A stretch of 64,000 bases of DNA from JBBROS01 sp963792675 (GCA_963792675.1 CAWBWT010000002.1:3596001-3660000); one strand, 5' to 3'. Counted from the first letter of the stretch, positions 29,074-39,822 are shown. Made by a program: numbers and translations. Notes: generated from the sequence alone by a model not told the origin.

Positions 29074-29577
29074 GTGTCCGATCCGGCCAAGCCCGCCGCC
29101 AAGCGCCGAGCGCCGAAACCTGCGCCGGAGCTGGCCGAAGCCGCCAAGGTGCCGGGCACGCCACGCAAGAAAGCCGCCGCCGCCGGGCCGCGCGCCCGCA
29201 AGCCGGCCGCGGCGAACGCCGCCGTCGTCCAGAAGGAGCGGCTGGACCAGGTTCAGGCGGTGATCGTCGAGAGCCTCGAAGCCGACAAGGCCGAGGAAGT
29301 GACGACGCTCGACCTCGCCGGGCGAGCGGCGTTCACCGACCGGATGGTGATCGCGACCGGCCTCGCCGACCGGCAGATCTCGGCCATGGCGCAGCACCTG
29401 GAGGAGAAGCTGGCCGAGGTCGGCATCAAGCGGGTGCAGATCGAAGGCAGCGGCGGCTCCGATTGGGTGCTGATCGACGCCGGCGACATCGTCGTGCATC
29501 TGTTCAAGCCGGATGCGCGGGCGCTGTATGGGCTCGAGAAGATGTGGGGCGCGGAGTTGGACGAGCCTGACGCCTGA
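29074..29577 (+). CDS. rsfS: Ribosome silencing factor RsfS with basic N-terminal extension
   Basis: 167 residues from the GTG at 29074. The conserved RsfS domain covers about 55-165 (VIVESLEADKAEEVTTLDLA, FTDRMVIATGLADRQISAMA, KRVQIEGSGGSDWVLIDAGDI, YGLEKMWG); it binds L14 on the 50S subunit to block subunit joining in starvation. The first 50 residues are a low-complexity Ala/Lys/Pro/Arg tail resembling a histone-H1-like segment, which most RsfS proteins lack or have shorter. A start further in would remove it, but none has a better ribosome site. Last gene of the proA-nadD-rsfS unit. Confidence 0.9.
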   Translation: MSDPAKPAAKRRAPKPAPELAEAAKVPGTPRKKAAAAGPRARKPAAANAAVVQKERLDQVQAVIVESLEADKAEEVTTLDLAGRAAFTDRMVIATGLADRQISAMAQHLEEKLAEVGIKRVQIEGSGGSDWVLIDAGDIVVHLFKPDARALYGLEKMWGAELDEPDA

Positions 29578-29615
29578 GCGCAGGGGCCCCGCCCTGGGCC
29601 GCCCGGATCCTCAAG

Positions 29616-29894
29616 CTACGTCTTCCGCAGCCGCTTGACGTTCGCGGTGACGCCCTTGTGCCAGGGCGCTAGCAGCGACTTGGCCGAGGCGCGGCCTCCG
29701 GTCCGCAGCAGCGTCGCGGCGCTGCTCGCCGCAGCCCGCTTCTTCTCCGCTACCATCTTGCGATACTCCGCCGGCGAGCAGGCGCCGGTCGCCATCATCA
29801 GCGTGCGCCGTGCGATCACTTCGAACGAGGCCATGCCGACCTGCGCCGCCATGAGGGGAAAGGCGAGCGCGGTGGAACGTTTGCGGCGCGGCAT
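29616..29894 (-). CDS. Small basic hypothetical protein
   Basis: 92 residues, strongly basic, no signal peptide. The central VGMASFEVIARRTLMMATG and the KKRAAASSAATLL region look helical and faintly resemble small phasin-like proteins of PHB-making alphaproteobacteria, but the match is too weak to name. It ends 38 bp from the rsfS stop (convergent) and reads away from the CMD gene. I cannot assign a function. Confidence 0.6.
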   Translation of the reverse strand: MPRRKRSTALAFPLMAAQVGMASFEVIARRTLMMATGACSPAEYRKMVAEKKRAAASSAATLLRTGGRASAKSLLAPWHKGVTANVKRLRKT

Positions 29895-30048
29895 CGTCGT
29901 GCTCCTGGAACGGTCCGGACTCTACGCCTGGGCGGCCGGATATTTCCGCCCCGCGATCGTCCGCCTCCGGAAATAAGCCCGGTGCCGGCGGGATGACAGA
30001 AGCCGCGATCGGTGCATCCTGGCGCGGCACGAACACCGAGGACCACTC

Positions 30049-30600
30049 ATGCCGCGCCTGACCATGCCCGACGACGCCGCGATGACCGACGACCAGCGCG
30101 CCGCCTGCGCCGAAGCCAGCGCCAGCAAGCGCGGCCGGCCGCCGGCGCCGTTCGCGGCATGGCTGCAGGCGCCCGAGTTCGCCCGCCGCGCCCAGGCGCT
30201 CGGCGCGCTGCTGCGTTACGACACCACACTGCCGCCGCGCTTGTCGGAGTTGGCGATCCTGCTGACCGCTCGGCATTGGACCGCGCACTACGAATGGAAG
30301 GTGCACAAGCAGGCGGCGCTCGACGGCGGCTTGGCGCCTGACATCATCGCCGCCATTGCCAAGCGCGCGACCCCTTCCTTCACCGCCGTCGACGAACGCA
30401 TGGTCTACACCGTCGCCCAATCGCTGCTGCAAACCCAGGCGGTGCCGGACGCGCTTTACGCCGAGGCGGTGGTGGTGCTGGGGGAGCGCGGGATGGTCGA
30501 GCTGGTCGGCGTGCTCGGCTACTACGCGCTGGTGTCGATGACGCTCAACACGTTCCAGATCGGCCTGCCCGAGGCGCATCAGCCGGAGCTCGCGGGTTGA
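30049..30600 (+). CDS. Carboxymuconolactone decarboxylase family protein
   Basis: 183 residues. AhpD-like all-helical domain with LPPRLSELAILLTARHWTAHYEWKVH in two pieces: ELAILL and the HYEW-x-x-H region replace the redox ExxCxxxH of AhpD, so it lacks the active cysteines and is the CMD-type rather than the peroxidase-reducing type. The substrate is unknown. It overlaps the following SDR by 4 bp (TTGA) and starts an operon with SDR, dctA and cinA, suggesting breakdown of an organic acid. Confidence 0.85.
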   Translation: MPRLTMPDDAAMTDDQRAACAEASASKRGRPPAPFAAWLQAPEFARRAQALGALLRYDTTLPPRLSELAILLTARHWTAHYEWKVHKQAALDGGLAPDIIAAIAKRATPSFTAVDERMVYTVAQSLLQTQAVPDALYAEAVVVLGERGMVELVGVLGYYALVSMTLNTFQIGLPEAHQPELAG

Positions 30601-31397
30601 GCGGGCGGCTCGCCGGCAAGGTGGCGCTGATCACCGGCGCCGGCTCGGTCGGACCGGGCTGGGGCAACGGCCGCGCGGCGGCGGTCATCTTCGCGCGCGA
30701 GGGCGCCGTGGTGTTCGGCGTCGACCGCGACATGGCGGCAATGGAGGAGACACGGCAGCACATCGAGGCGGCCGGCGGCACCTTCGCAGCGCATGGGTGC
30801 GACGTGACCGAGGCGGACGCGGTTGCGGCGATGGTCGCCGCCTGCCTCGACCGGTTCGGCCGCATCGACATTCTGGTCAACAATGTCGGCGGCTCGGCAG
30901 CCGGCGGCCCGGTCGAGATGGACGAGGCGGTGTGGGACCGCAACGTGGACTACAACCTGAAGACCGTGTTCCTCGTGTGCAAGCACGTGCTGCCGGTGAT
31001 GGAACGGCAGGGCGGCGGCGCCATCGTCAACACCGCGTCCACCTCCGGCATCCGCTGGACCGGCGCCGCGCAGGTGTCCTATGCGGCGTCCAAGGCGGGT
31101 GTGATTCAGTTCTCGCGCGTGGTCGCAGTGCAGTACGCGGCCAAGGGGATCCGGGTGAACACCGTCATTCCCGGCCAGATGCACACGCCGATGGTGGAGG
31201 CGCGGCTGGCCGGGCAGCGGGCCGGCGGCGACGTCGAGGCGCTGCTGGCGCAGCGGCAGGCCCGCATTCCGCTCGGCTTCGCCGGCGACGGCCGCGACAC
31301 CGCACATGCGGCGCTGTTCCTCGCTTCCGACGAGGCGCGGTTCGTCACCGGGACCGAGATCGTGGTCGATGGCGGCATGTCGGTGCGCTGCGGATGA
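30597..31397 (+). CDS. Short-chain dehydrogenase/reductase
   Basis: 266 residues from a TTG at 30597 overlapping the stop of the CMD gene. SDR motifs: ALITGAGSVGPGWGNGRAAA (the loop is expanded, with GWGNG, as in a subgroup with an extended cofactor loop), Asp in FGVDRD for NAD preference, NNVGG, catalytic Ser in NTASTSG and YAASK. The C-terminus FVTGTEIVVDGGMSVRCG is classical. Overlaps dctA by 4 bp (ATGA). The substrate is unknown; NAD-linked oxidation of a hydroxy acid is a fair guess. Confidence 0.9.
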   Translation: MSGRLAGKVALITGAGSVGPGWGNGRAAAVIFAREGAVVFGVDRDMAAMEETRQHIEAAGGTFAAHGCDVTEADAVAAMVAACLDRFGRIDILVNNVGGSAAGGPVEMDEAVWDRNVDYNLKTVFLVCKHVLPVMERQGGGAIVNTASTSGIRWTGAAQVSYAASKAGVIQFSRVVAVQYAAKGIRVNTVIPGQMHTPMVEARLAGQRAGGDVEALLAQRQARIPLGFAGDGRDTAHAALFLASDEARFVTGTEIVVDGGMSVRCG

Positions 31398-32710
31398 GCG
31401 CCGGGATCGGCACCGCGCCGCCGCCGGCCCGCTCGCACTGGTCGGCGTTGCGGCCGCTCTGGGTGCAAGTGCTGATCGGCATCGCCTGCGCGGTGGCGCT
31501 GGGCATCATCGACCCGGCGCTTGCGGCGGAGATGAAGCCGCTCGGCGACGGCTTCATCGCCCTGCTGCGGATGATGCTGGCGCCGATCATCTTCACCACG
31601 GTCGTGCTCGGCCTCGCGCATGTCAGCGACATCGGCAAGCTGGGGCGGCTCGGCTGGAAGGCGCTGCTGTATTTCGAGGTGGTCAGCACGATCGGCCTGC
31701 TGCTCGGCTTCGTGCTGGTGAACGTGGTGCAGCCCGGCGTCGGCCTGCATGCGACCAACCTCGCCACGAGCCAGAGCGTGACCCAGGCCACCGCCGCGGC
31801 CGGCGGGTTCACGGCGGTCAAGTTCATCCTCAGCATCATCCCCGCGACTCTGGTGGACGCCTTCGCCAAGGGCGAGATCCTGCAGGTGCTGTTCGTCTCG
31901 GTGCTGACCGGGGCCGCGGTCATCCTGTGCCGCGGCAAGGTGGACGGGGTGGTGGCGGTGGTCGAGCAGGGCCAGACGCTGCTGTTTCGCATCCTCGGCT
32001 TCATCATGCGCCTGGCGCCGCTCGGCGCGTTCGGGGCGCTGGCGGCGGCGATCGGCAGCAACGGCGCCGGCACGCTGGTGTACCTGGCCTGGCTGGTCGG
32101 CCTCTACTACGCCGCGGTGCTGCTGTTCGTGTTCGCCGTGCTCGGCGGCATCTGCGCGCTGGCCGGGCTGCCGCTGCTGCGGATCATCCGGCTGATCCGG
32201 GAGGAGTTGCTGCTCGTGCTCGGCACCGCCTCCGGCGAGGTCGCCCTGCCGCGGCTACTTGTAAAACTGAAGCAGGCCGGGGTGGACGAGGCGGTGGTCG
32301 GTTTCGTGCTGCCCGCCGGCTACAGCTTCAACCTCGACGGAACCAGCATCTATATGGCGATCGCGGTCGGCTTCATTGCCCAGGCCACCGACACGCCGTT
32401 CAGCTTGGGCCAGCAGTTGAGCGTGCTGGCGGTGACGCTGCTGACCTCCAAGGGCGGCACCACCGTGGCCGGCGGGGCCTTCGTGAAACTGGCGGCGACG
32501 ATGCAGACGGTGCGGGCGCTGCCACTCGGCGGCCTCGGCCTGCTGTTCGGGGTGGACCGGCTGATGGCGACGGCGATCGCGATGAGCAACGTCGTCGGCA
32601 ACGTGGTCGCGACCCTGGTCATCGCCCGCTGGGAGGGCTCGTTCGACCGCGCGGCGTTCGACCATTATCTCGACAGCGGGGCCATGGACCTGGGCGAAAC
32701 CGCGCACTGA
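31394..32710 (+). CDS. dctA: C4-dicarboxylate transporter, DAACS family (DctA-like)
   Basis: 438 residues. Na+/H+-coupled symporter with eight helices and two re-entrant loops: PLGDGFIALLRMMLAPIIFT, the serine/threonine-rich LLTSKGGTTVAGGAF (hairpin 2), GYSFNLDGTSIYMAIA (the NLDGT motif) and MSNVVGNVVATLVIARWEG (N-x-x-x-N/D). Takes up succinate, fumarate, malate or related acids. The ATG overlaps the SDR stop, so uptake and oxidation are encoded together. Confidence 0.92.
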   Translation: MSAGIGTAPPPARSHWSALRPLWVQVLIGIACAVALGIIDPALAAEMKPLGDGFIALLRMMLAPIIFTTVVLGLAHVSDIGKLGRLGWKALLYFEVVSTIGLLLGFVLVNVVQPGVGLHATNLATSQSVTQATAAAGGFTAVKFILSIIPATLVDAFAKGEILQVLFVSVLTGAAVILCRGKVDGVVAVVEQGQTLLFRILGFIMRLAPLGAFGALAAAIGSNGAGTLVYLAWLVGLYYAAVLLFVFAVLGGICALAGLPLLRIIRLIREELLLVLGTASGEVALPRLLVKLKQAGVDEAVVGFVLPAGYSFNLDGTSIYMAIAVGFIAQATDTPFSLGQQLSVLAVTLLTSKGGTTVAGGAFVKLAATMQTVRALPLGGLGLLFGVDRLMATAIAMSNVVGNVVATLVIARWEGSFDRAAFDHYLDSGAMDLGETAH

Positions 32711-32724
32711 ACAGGGAGGCTACC

Positions 32725-33204
32725 ATGCAGGACTTGCTGCCGATCGCCGAGCGGGTAGGTGGGCTATTGAAAACGCGGCGGGACACGGTGGCCGTCGCTG
32801 AATCGTCGTCCGGCGGCCTGGTCTCGGCGGCGCTGCTCGCGGTGCCCGGCGCCAGTGCCTACTTCATCGGCGGCGCCGTCGCCTATACCGGTGCCGCGCG
32901 CGAGGCACTGCTCGGAATTGGCGCGCCAGAGATGGAGGGCATTCGATCGTCGTCCGAACCCTATGCCCTGCTGCTGGCCCGCACCCTGCGCACGCGGCTC
33001 GGCGCGACCTGGGGCATCGCCGAGACCGGCGCCGCAGGTCCGACCGGCAATCGCTACGGCGATGCCGCCGGCCACACCTGCCTCGCCGTCAGCGGCCCGG
33101 TGGAACGGGTGATCACGATCGAGACAGGCGCTGCCGACCGCGTCGCCAACATGCGCGCCTTCGCGGCCGGGTTGCTCCACCTGTTGGCCGAAATTCTCGA
33201 CTAG
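32725..33204 (+). CDS. CinA C-terminal domain protein (nicotinamide-nucleotide amidohydrolase, PncC-like)
   Basis: 159 residues, single CinA C-domain without the N-terminal MoaB-like domain. The motif VAVAESSSGGLVSAALLAVPG has the catalytic Ser region, then YFIGGAVAYTGAARE and WGIAETGAAGPTGNRYG. Members deamidate NMN in NAD salvage. Preceded by GGGAGG 7 nt before the ATG, and 14 bp after dctA, so it is probably co-transcribed by position rather than function. Confidence 0.88.
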   Translation: MQDLLPIAERVGGLLKTRRDTVAVAESSSGGLVSAALLAVPGASAYFIGGAVAYTGAAREALLGIGAPEMEGIRSSSEPYALLLARTLRTRLGATWGIAETGAAGPTGNRYGDAAGHTCLAVSGPVERVITIETGAADRVANMRAFAAGLLHLLAEILD

Positions 33205-33253
33205 GGCCGACCCGGCCGTGTCACGTCAGCAACGCCTGCCGGCACGACATCAT

Positions 33254-33329
33254 TGGTGCCCCGTACGGGATTCGAACCCGTGTTACAGCCTTGAAAGGGC
33301 CGTGTCCTAGGCCTCTAGACGAACGGGAC
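33254..33329 (-). tRNA. tRNA-Glu (anticodon UUC)
   Basis: On the minus strand it begins GTCCCGTTCGTCTAGAGGCC. The acceptor stem GTCCCGT pairs with ACGGGGC (one G-U), anticodon loop CCTTTCAAGG gives TTC, the T-loop is GGTTCGAATCC and CCA is encoded at 33254-33256. The layout matches bacterial tRNA-Glu. It lies in the 161-bp gap between cinA and recJ. Confidence 0.95.
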
Positions 33330-33365
33330 CGCGGCGCAGGGGGTAGCGCGGGGGCGGGCGCCGGG

Positions 33366-35127
33366 TCAAGCCGCGGCGGCGTCGCGGAGGAAGAAAGCGG
33401 CCGAAACCTCGCCGTTCCACTCCTCGGCGCGCAGATGCCCGGCCACATGCAGCGGCGGGCCGCGCTCCAGCAACGCCGTGGCCAGCGGGCCGTCGCCGGC
33501 GCGGAACAGGATCGCCTTCAGCCGCGGACCGCCCCCCTCGCCTTCCAGCCAGGCGCGGATCGTGGTGCCCTCCTTGCCGATGCGGTCGGCGCGCAAGACG
33601 CGAACACGCGGCAGCGCCAGCACCGGCTCCTCGTTGCCATTTCCGAACGGCGCCAGTCGCTGGATCTGCTGCGCCAGCTCGACCGTGGCGCCCGGCACCG
33701 CCACCGTGGCCTCCACCGGGAGGTCGGCGGCGCGCGGCAGCGCCAAAGCATGCGCGAGACGGTCGTTGAGGAAGTCCTGGAACTCGGCGGCGCGCTCGAC
33801 GGCCAGGCTGAACCCGGCCGCCATGGCGTGGCCGCCGCCGGTCAGCAGCATCCCGTTGCTGCGGGCCGCCATCACCGCGCGGCCCAGATCGACGCCGGGC
33901 ACCGAGCGGGCGCTGCCCTTGATCACGCCGTCCAGCAGCGCGCCGACCAAAGCGGGCCGGTTATGCCGCTCCTTGATGCGGCCGGCCACGATCCCGACCA
34001 CGCCGGCGTGCCAGCCTTCGGCATGCACCATCAGCGCCGCGTGCCCGGCCTCGTCGAGCGCGGCGGCCAAGGTCAGCGCATGCTCCAGCATGCCGGCCTC
34101 GACCTCGCGACGGTCGCGGTTGATGGCGTCGAGTTGCCGGGCAATCGTCTGGGCCTCGTTCGGGTCCTCGGTCAGCAGCAGGCGCAATCCGAGCCCGGCG
34201 TCGCTGATCCGCCCGGCGGCGTTGATGCGCGGGCCGAGCGCGAAGCCGCACGTCATGGCGCTCGGCCGGTCGCGGGCGCTGGCCGCCTCGAGCAGGGCGG
34301 CGATGCCGGGCCGGGCGCGGCGGGCCATCACGCGCAAGTCCCTGCACCACCAGCGCGCGGTTCACGCCCGTCAGCGGCATCACGTCGCACACCGTCGCCA
34401 GCGCCACGAGGTCGAGCAGGTCGCGCAAATCGGGTTCCGGCCGGGTCGCGAACCAGCCCGCGCCGCGCAGGTTGCGAACGGTGGCGACCGCGGTCAGGAA
34501 CGCGACCGCGGCGGCGCACAGGCCATGCAGGCCGCTGCTGCAGTCGAGCCGGTTCGGGTTGACCGTCGCCAGCACCGGCGGCGGCGGGCCCTCGGCGGCG
34601 TGATGGTCCAGCACCACGATCTCGGCCTGGCCGTGGACGGCGGACAGCGCCTCTGCGGCGGCGGTGCCGCAATCGACGCAAACGATCAGCGTGGCGCCGC
34701 GGGCGACCATCGCCTGCAGCGCCGGGGCGTTGGGGCCGTAGCCTTCCAGCATGCGGTCCGGCACATGGGTCATGACGCTGCAGCCGAGGCCGCCCAGCGT
34801 GCGGGCGACGATGGCCGCGCTGCAGGCGCCGTCCACGTCGTAGTCGCCGAACACGCCCACGGTCTCGCCGCGGCGCACGGCATGGGCCAGGCGGGCGGCG
34901 GCGGCGTCCATGTCGGCCAGCACCGACGGGTCTGGCAGCAGCGCGCGCAGCGTCGGCTCGAGGAAGTGGCCGGCGTCGTCGAGGCCGATGCCGCGGGCCG
35001 CCAGCAGCCGGGCGACGATCTCCGGCAGGCCGAGGCGCTGGGCGATGCCGAGCGCCACGCGGTCCTCGCCGCCCCGCACCAGCCAGCGGCGGCCGGTGAG
35101 GCTGCGTTCGATGTTGAGGGTGGTCAT
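33366..35127 (-). CDS. recJ: Single-stranded-DNA exonuclease RecJ (one-base frameshift)
   Basis: With one base removed near 34339 it reads as 586 residues, a normal RecJ. 5'-3' ssDNA exonuclease in recombination and mismatch repair. Motifs in order: GVFGDYDVDGACSAAIVART (DYDVDG), LIVCVDCGTAA, VVLDHHAAEG (DHH), ALGPRINAAGRISDA, then DHHA1 with LTGGGHAMAAGFSLA and the C-terminal EEWNGEVSAAFFLRDA. The reading frame changes in VVQGL/RVMARRARPG: one extra A in gggActt explains it. Last gene of alaC-hom-glpX-recJ; about 140 bp of spacer with half a repeat precedes it. Confidence 0.92.
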
Positions 35128-35186
35128 GGTTGGTCCGGCGGAGATCAGCGGCCGAAGTGCCGTGATGGCGGCGGTCGGTCCGGCGG

Positions 35187-35220
35187 GGAAGAGATCCGCG
35201 GGTCAAGCCCGCGGATGACG
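35187..35220. repeat. Family A half-repeat
   Basis: gatccgcgggtcaagcccgcggatgacg is one self-complementary arm of the family A repeat (ccgcggg/cccgcgg around tcaa), standing alone between glpX and recJ. The partner arm is absent or too diverged. Confidence 0.55.
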
Positions 35221-35266
35221 TGCGAGGCAACATGTAAGACGTCGAAGCGTGCAGGCGTTGGGCTGG

Positions 35267-36259
35267 CTACTCCGGCTGCCAGGTCTTGGTGTCGAAGTTG
35301 TGGTGCGCCTCAATGTAGCGGATCGTGCCGGACTTGCTGCGCATGACGATCGAGTGGGTGAAGGCGCCGTGACCGAAGCGGCGCACGCCCTTCAGCATGG
35401 CGCCGCCGGTGACGCCGGTGGCGGCGAACATCACGTCACCCTTGGCCATCTCCTCGACCGTGTATTTGTGCTGCGGGTCGCTGACCCCCATCTCGCGGGC
35501 GCGCTGAATCTGGCCCTCGTCCTCGTACATGAGCCTGCCCTGCATCTGGCCGCCGATGCAGCGCAGCGCGGCTGCCGCCAGCACGCCCTCGGGAGCGCCG
35601 CCGGAGCCCATGTAGATGTCGATGCCGCCCTCCGGCAGCCCGGCCGCGATCACCCCGGCCACGTCACCATCGCCGAGCAACATGATCCGCGCGCCGGCTT
35701 CCCGGCATTTGGCCAGGATCTCGTCATGCCGCGGCCGCTCGAGCATGCAGACGACGAGATCGTTGACGTCGCGCTTCTTGGCGCGCGCCAGATTCTTCAG
35801 GTTCTCCGCCACCGAGGCGTCGAGGTCGACCACGTTGTCCGGCAGCCCGCCGCCGACCGCGATTTTGTCCATGTAGATGTCGGGCGCGTGCAGGAAGTTG
35901 CCGCTCTCGGCCAACGCGACCACGGCGAGCGCGTTGGGGCCGCCCTTGGCGGTGATGGTGGTGCCTTCGAGCGGATCGACGGCGATGTCCATGGCCGGGC
36001 CGCCGGAGCCGACCTTCTCGCCGATGTAGAGCATCGGCGCCTCGTCCATCTCGCCCTCGCCGATCACCACCGTGCCGGTGATGGCGACGCTGTCGAAGGC
36101 GCGACGCATGCCCTCGACCGCGGCACCGTCGGCCTCGTTCTTCTTGCCGCGGCCCATCCAACGCGAGGCGGCGAGCGCCGCGGCCTCCGTGACGCGCACT
36201 AGGTCGAGCGCCAGGTTGCGGTCGGGCGAGATCTCGGGACGGGTCGTGGTGTTGGACAT
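35267..36259 (-). CDS. glpX: Class II fructose-1,6-bisphosphatase
   Basis: 330 residues. Gluconeogenic phosphatase, metal-dependent. GlpX signatures: NLALDLVRVTEAAALAASRW, VVIGEGEMDEAPMLYIGEKVG in two pieces, IAVDPLEGTTI (metal-binding DPLEGT), GDGDVAGVIAAGLPEGGIDI and MYEDEGQIQRAREMG. A GGAGAGG leader precedes the ATG. Position after hom in an alaC-hom-glpX-recJ string is conserved among alphaproteobacteria. Confidence 0.95.
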   Translation of the reverse strand: MSNTTTRPEISPDRNLALDLVRVTEAAALAASRWMGRGKKNEADGAAVEGMRRAFDSVAITGTVVIGEGEMDEAPMLYIGEKVGSGGPAMDIAVDPLEGTTITAKGGPNALAVVALAESGNFLHAPDIYMDKIAVGGGLPDNVVDLDASVAENLKNLARAKKRDVNDLVVCMLERPRHDEILAKCREAGARIMLLGDGDVAGVIAAGLPEGGIDIYMGSGGAPEGVLAAAALRCIGGQMQGRLMYEDEGQIQRAREMGVSDPQHKYTVEEMAKGDVMFAATGVTGGAMLKGVRRFGHGAFTHSIVMRSKSGTIRYIEAHHNFDTKTWQPE

Positions 36260-36273
36260 CGGGGAACCTCTCC

Positions 36274-37559
36274 TTAGCCGGGTTCGATGCGGATCAGCGC
36301 CGGCGGCTCCACCACGGCGTCGAGCGCCGCGATCTGCGCCAGCGCCGCGCGCATGTCCGCCTCGTTGGTGTCATGGGTGACGAGCACGACCGGCACCGGC
36401 TCGCCTTCGGAGCGGCCGCGCTGCAGCATGCTCTCGAGGCTGACCCCGGCGTCGCGCAGCGCGGCGGTGACGTCGGCAATGACGCCGGGCCGGTCCACCA
36501 CCATCAGCCGCAGGTAATAGGCGCCGCAATGCGCGTTCATCGGCACGGTCGGCAGGTTGGACAACGCGGCATCGGCGGCGCCCCACACCGGCGTGGCCCG
36601 GCCGCGGGCGACATCCACGAGGTCGGCCACCACCGCGCTCGCGGTCGGCCCGGCGCCGGCGCCGCGCCCGGACATCATGACCCGGCCGACGAAATCACCC
36701 TCCGCCTCGACCGCGTTGAACACGCCGTCCACCTGCCCGATCGGCGACGCCGCCCGCACCATGCAGGGATGCACCCGAGTTTCGACCCCGGCCTCGGTGC
36801 GCCGCGCGATGCCGAGCAGCTTGATCCGGTAGCCGAGCTCGTTGGCGAAGGCGATGTCCACGGCGGACACCTGGCGGATGCCCTCGACATGGACGGTGGC
36901 GAAGTCCACGGGGCGGTTGAAGGCCAGAGCGGCCAGGATCGCCAGCTTGTGCGCGGCGTCGATGCCGTCGACGTCGAAGCTCGGGTCGGCCTCGGCATAG
37001 CCCAGCCGCTGCGCGTCGGCGAGCACGTCGGCGAACTCACGGCCCTGGTCGCGCATGCAGGTAAGAATATAGTTGCAGGTGCCGTTGAGGATGCCGGCGA
37101 CGCGGTCGATGCGGTTGCCGGCCAGGCCCTCGCGCAATGCCTTGATCACCGGGATGCCGCCGGCCACCGCCGCTTCGAAGGCGAGCGGCACCCCGGCCTG
37201 CTCGGCCCGGGCACCAAGCGCGGCGCCGTGCACAGCCAGCAGCGCCTTGTTGGCGGTGACGACCGGCTTGCCGGCGGCAAGCGCCGCCTCGACGGTGGCA
37301 CGAGCCGGGCCATCGCTGCCGCCGATCAGCTCGACCACGACATCGACCGCCGGGTCACGGGCCAGCGCCACCGGGTCGTCGTGCCAGCGCAACTCGCCCA
37401 GCGGGACGCCCCGGTCCCGGCTGCGGTCGCGGGCGCTGACCGCAGAGACGGTGATCGGCCGGCCGGCGCGGGCGGCGACCAGGGTTGCGTTGTCGTGCAG
37501 CAGCCGCAGCACGCCGCCGCCGACCACGCCCAGCCCGGCGACGCCGACCGAAAGTGGGG

Positions 37560-37563
<4 letters not shown>
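36274..37563 (-). CDS. hom: Homoserine dehydrogenase
   Basis: 429 residues from a GTG that overlaps the alaC stop (GTGA). Converts aspartate semialdehyde to homoserine for threonine and methionine. N-terminal Rossmann VGVAGLGVVGGGVLRLL, VTANKALLAVHG, catalytic domain VAGGIPVIKALREGLAG, ILNGTCNYILTCM, YAEADPSFDVDGIDAAHKLAI in two pieces, then a C-terminal ACT domain (LRLMVVDRPGVIADVTAALR). Monofunctional, without aspartokinase. Confidence 0.95.
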
Positions 37564-38768
<1,205 letters not shown>

Positions 38769-38808
38769 GGCGTGTGACTTTTCGGGAAGCGGCCGGTTGC
38801 GACTCGGG

Positions 38809-39822
38809 TCAATCTACCAGACGAGCGATGCCGCCGCGAGCCAGCGCTGCGGCGTCCACCCGCAGCGCCGCGGTGGGCACGCCGGCCGACGTCAGCACGT
38901 CCTGAATCGCGCGCGCCCGCCGCCATGCCAGCGGCAAGGCGGCGGCCTGCGCGTCAGGCAAGGCGGAGCGCGCATCGCCGCCGCCCAGCACGGCCACGTT
39001 GCCGCCGGCCCGGCGCGCGGCGAGCTGCCGCAGCGCTTCGGCCGAAGCGGGGCGCAGCACGGCGGAGTTGGTGATGAAATCGGCATCGACCTGCGGCGCC
39101 GGCTTCGGCGTGGCCGGCTCGAACGCCGTCGCCGGGATGCCGGGCAGCGTCGGGAGCGGCGGGGCGCCGCTCGGCAGGGTGGGCAATGCACCGTCGCCAG
39201 GGGCGACCGGCGGCGCCCCGGGCCGGCGGGACGCCGCTTGCGGGGTCGCCGCTGCGCTGCCCGCCGACGCCTGCGGAACGGCCGACGGAGGCGACGTCGC
39301 GGCGTCGGGTCGTGCCTCCGCGGCGTCCAGCCGGGCCATCGGCGCCTCGGGGGGCGCCGCGGGGGGCGGCGCGGCGGCCGGCGGCGCCGCGCTCGCGTCC
39401 GGCGAGCCGGCGCTCCGGGCCAGGCCGCTGGGGGCCGGCTGCGGCGGGATGGAGCGCGGGCCGGGCGCCTCGATCGGGTCCTGCTCGGCCAGGCGCGCGG
39501 TCCGATCGCGCTCGCTGGACAGCCGCGCCGACAGGGCGCGCCGCGCCGCCGGGTCGGTCGGCGCAGGGCGTGCGGGAAGCTGCCCGAAATCAGGGTAGGG
39601 GTCGGTCACGCCGGGCGGCGGCGGCCGCTCCTCGCCCAGCGCGCCACCCTGCAGCTGGTGCCACCAGTCGACCGGCGTGTCGAATGGCAGGCGCGTGTCG
39701 TAGAAGTTCGCAACGCTCTGGCATCCCGGCAGGAGCATGACAGCCAACGCCAGCCCCGGGAGCAAGGGCGCTTGTGGCCGGAGGGTCGCCCTCCTACCCT
39801 TACGTTCAACGCACATCCCCAT
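38809..39822 (-). CDS. Lipoprotein with OmpA-like C-terminal region
   Basis: 337 residues from the ATG at 39822 (a second ATG at 39816 is possible). A lipobox (VMLLPGC) near residue 34 follows a positively charged, hydrophobic signal. The middle is a long Pro/Ala-rich, probably unfolded spacer (about 100-240). The C-terminus resembles an OmpA/MotB peptidoglycan-binding fold (ADFITNSAVLRPASAEALRQ, LPLAWRRARAIQDVLTSAGV, LRVDAAALARGG), although the usual D-x-x-G-x-x-x-x-N pattern is altered. Likely an outer-membrane lipoprotein tethering to the wall. Divergent from phaC (85-bp spacer). Confidence 0.75.
   Translation of the reverse strand: MGMCVERKGRRATLRPQAPLLPGLALAVMLLPGCQSVANFYDTRLPFDTPVDWWHQLQGGALGEERPPPPGVTDPYPDFGQLPARPAPTDPAARRALSARLSSERDRTARLAEQDPIEAPGPRSIPPQPAPSGLARSAGSPDASAAPPAAAPPPAAPPEAPMARLDAAEARPDAATSPPSAVPQASAGSAAATPQAASRRPGAPPVAPGDGALPTLPSGAPPLPTLPGIPATAFEPATPKPAPQVDADFITNSAVLRPASAEALRQLAARRAGGNVAVLGGGDARSALPDAQAAALPLAWRRARAIQDVLTSAGVPTAALRVDAAALARGGIARLVD

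Noticed and set aside
29579..29605. GC-rich hairpin after rsfS (caggggccccgccctgggcc) as a fourth family B copy
   Set aside because: Lacks the GGGTCAAGGG core and the second stem and does not precede a start codon.
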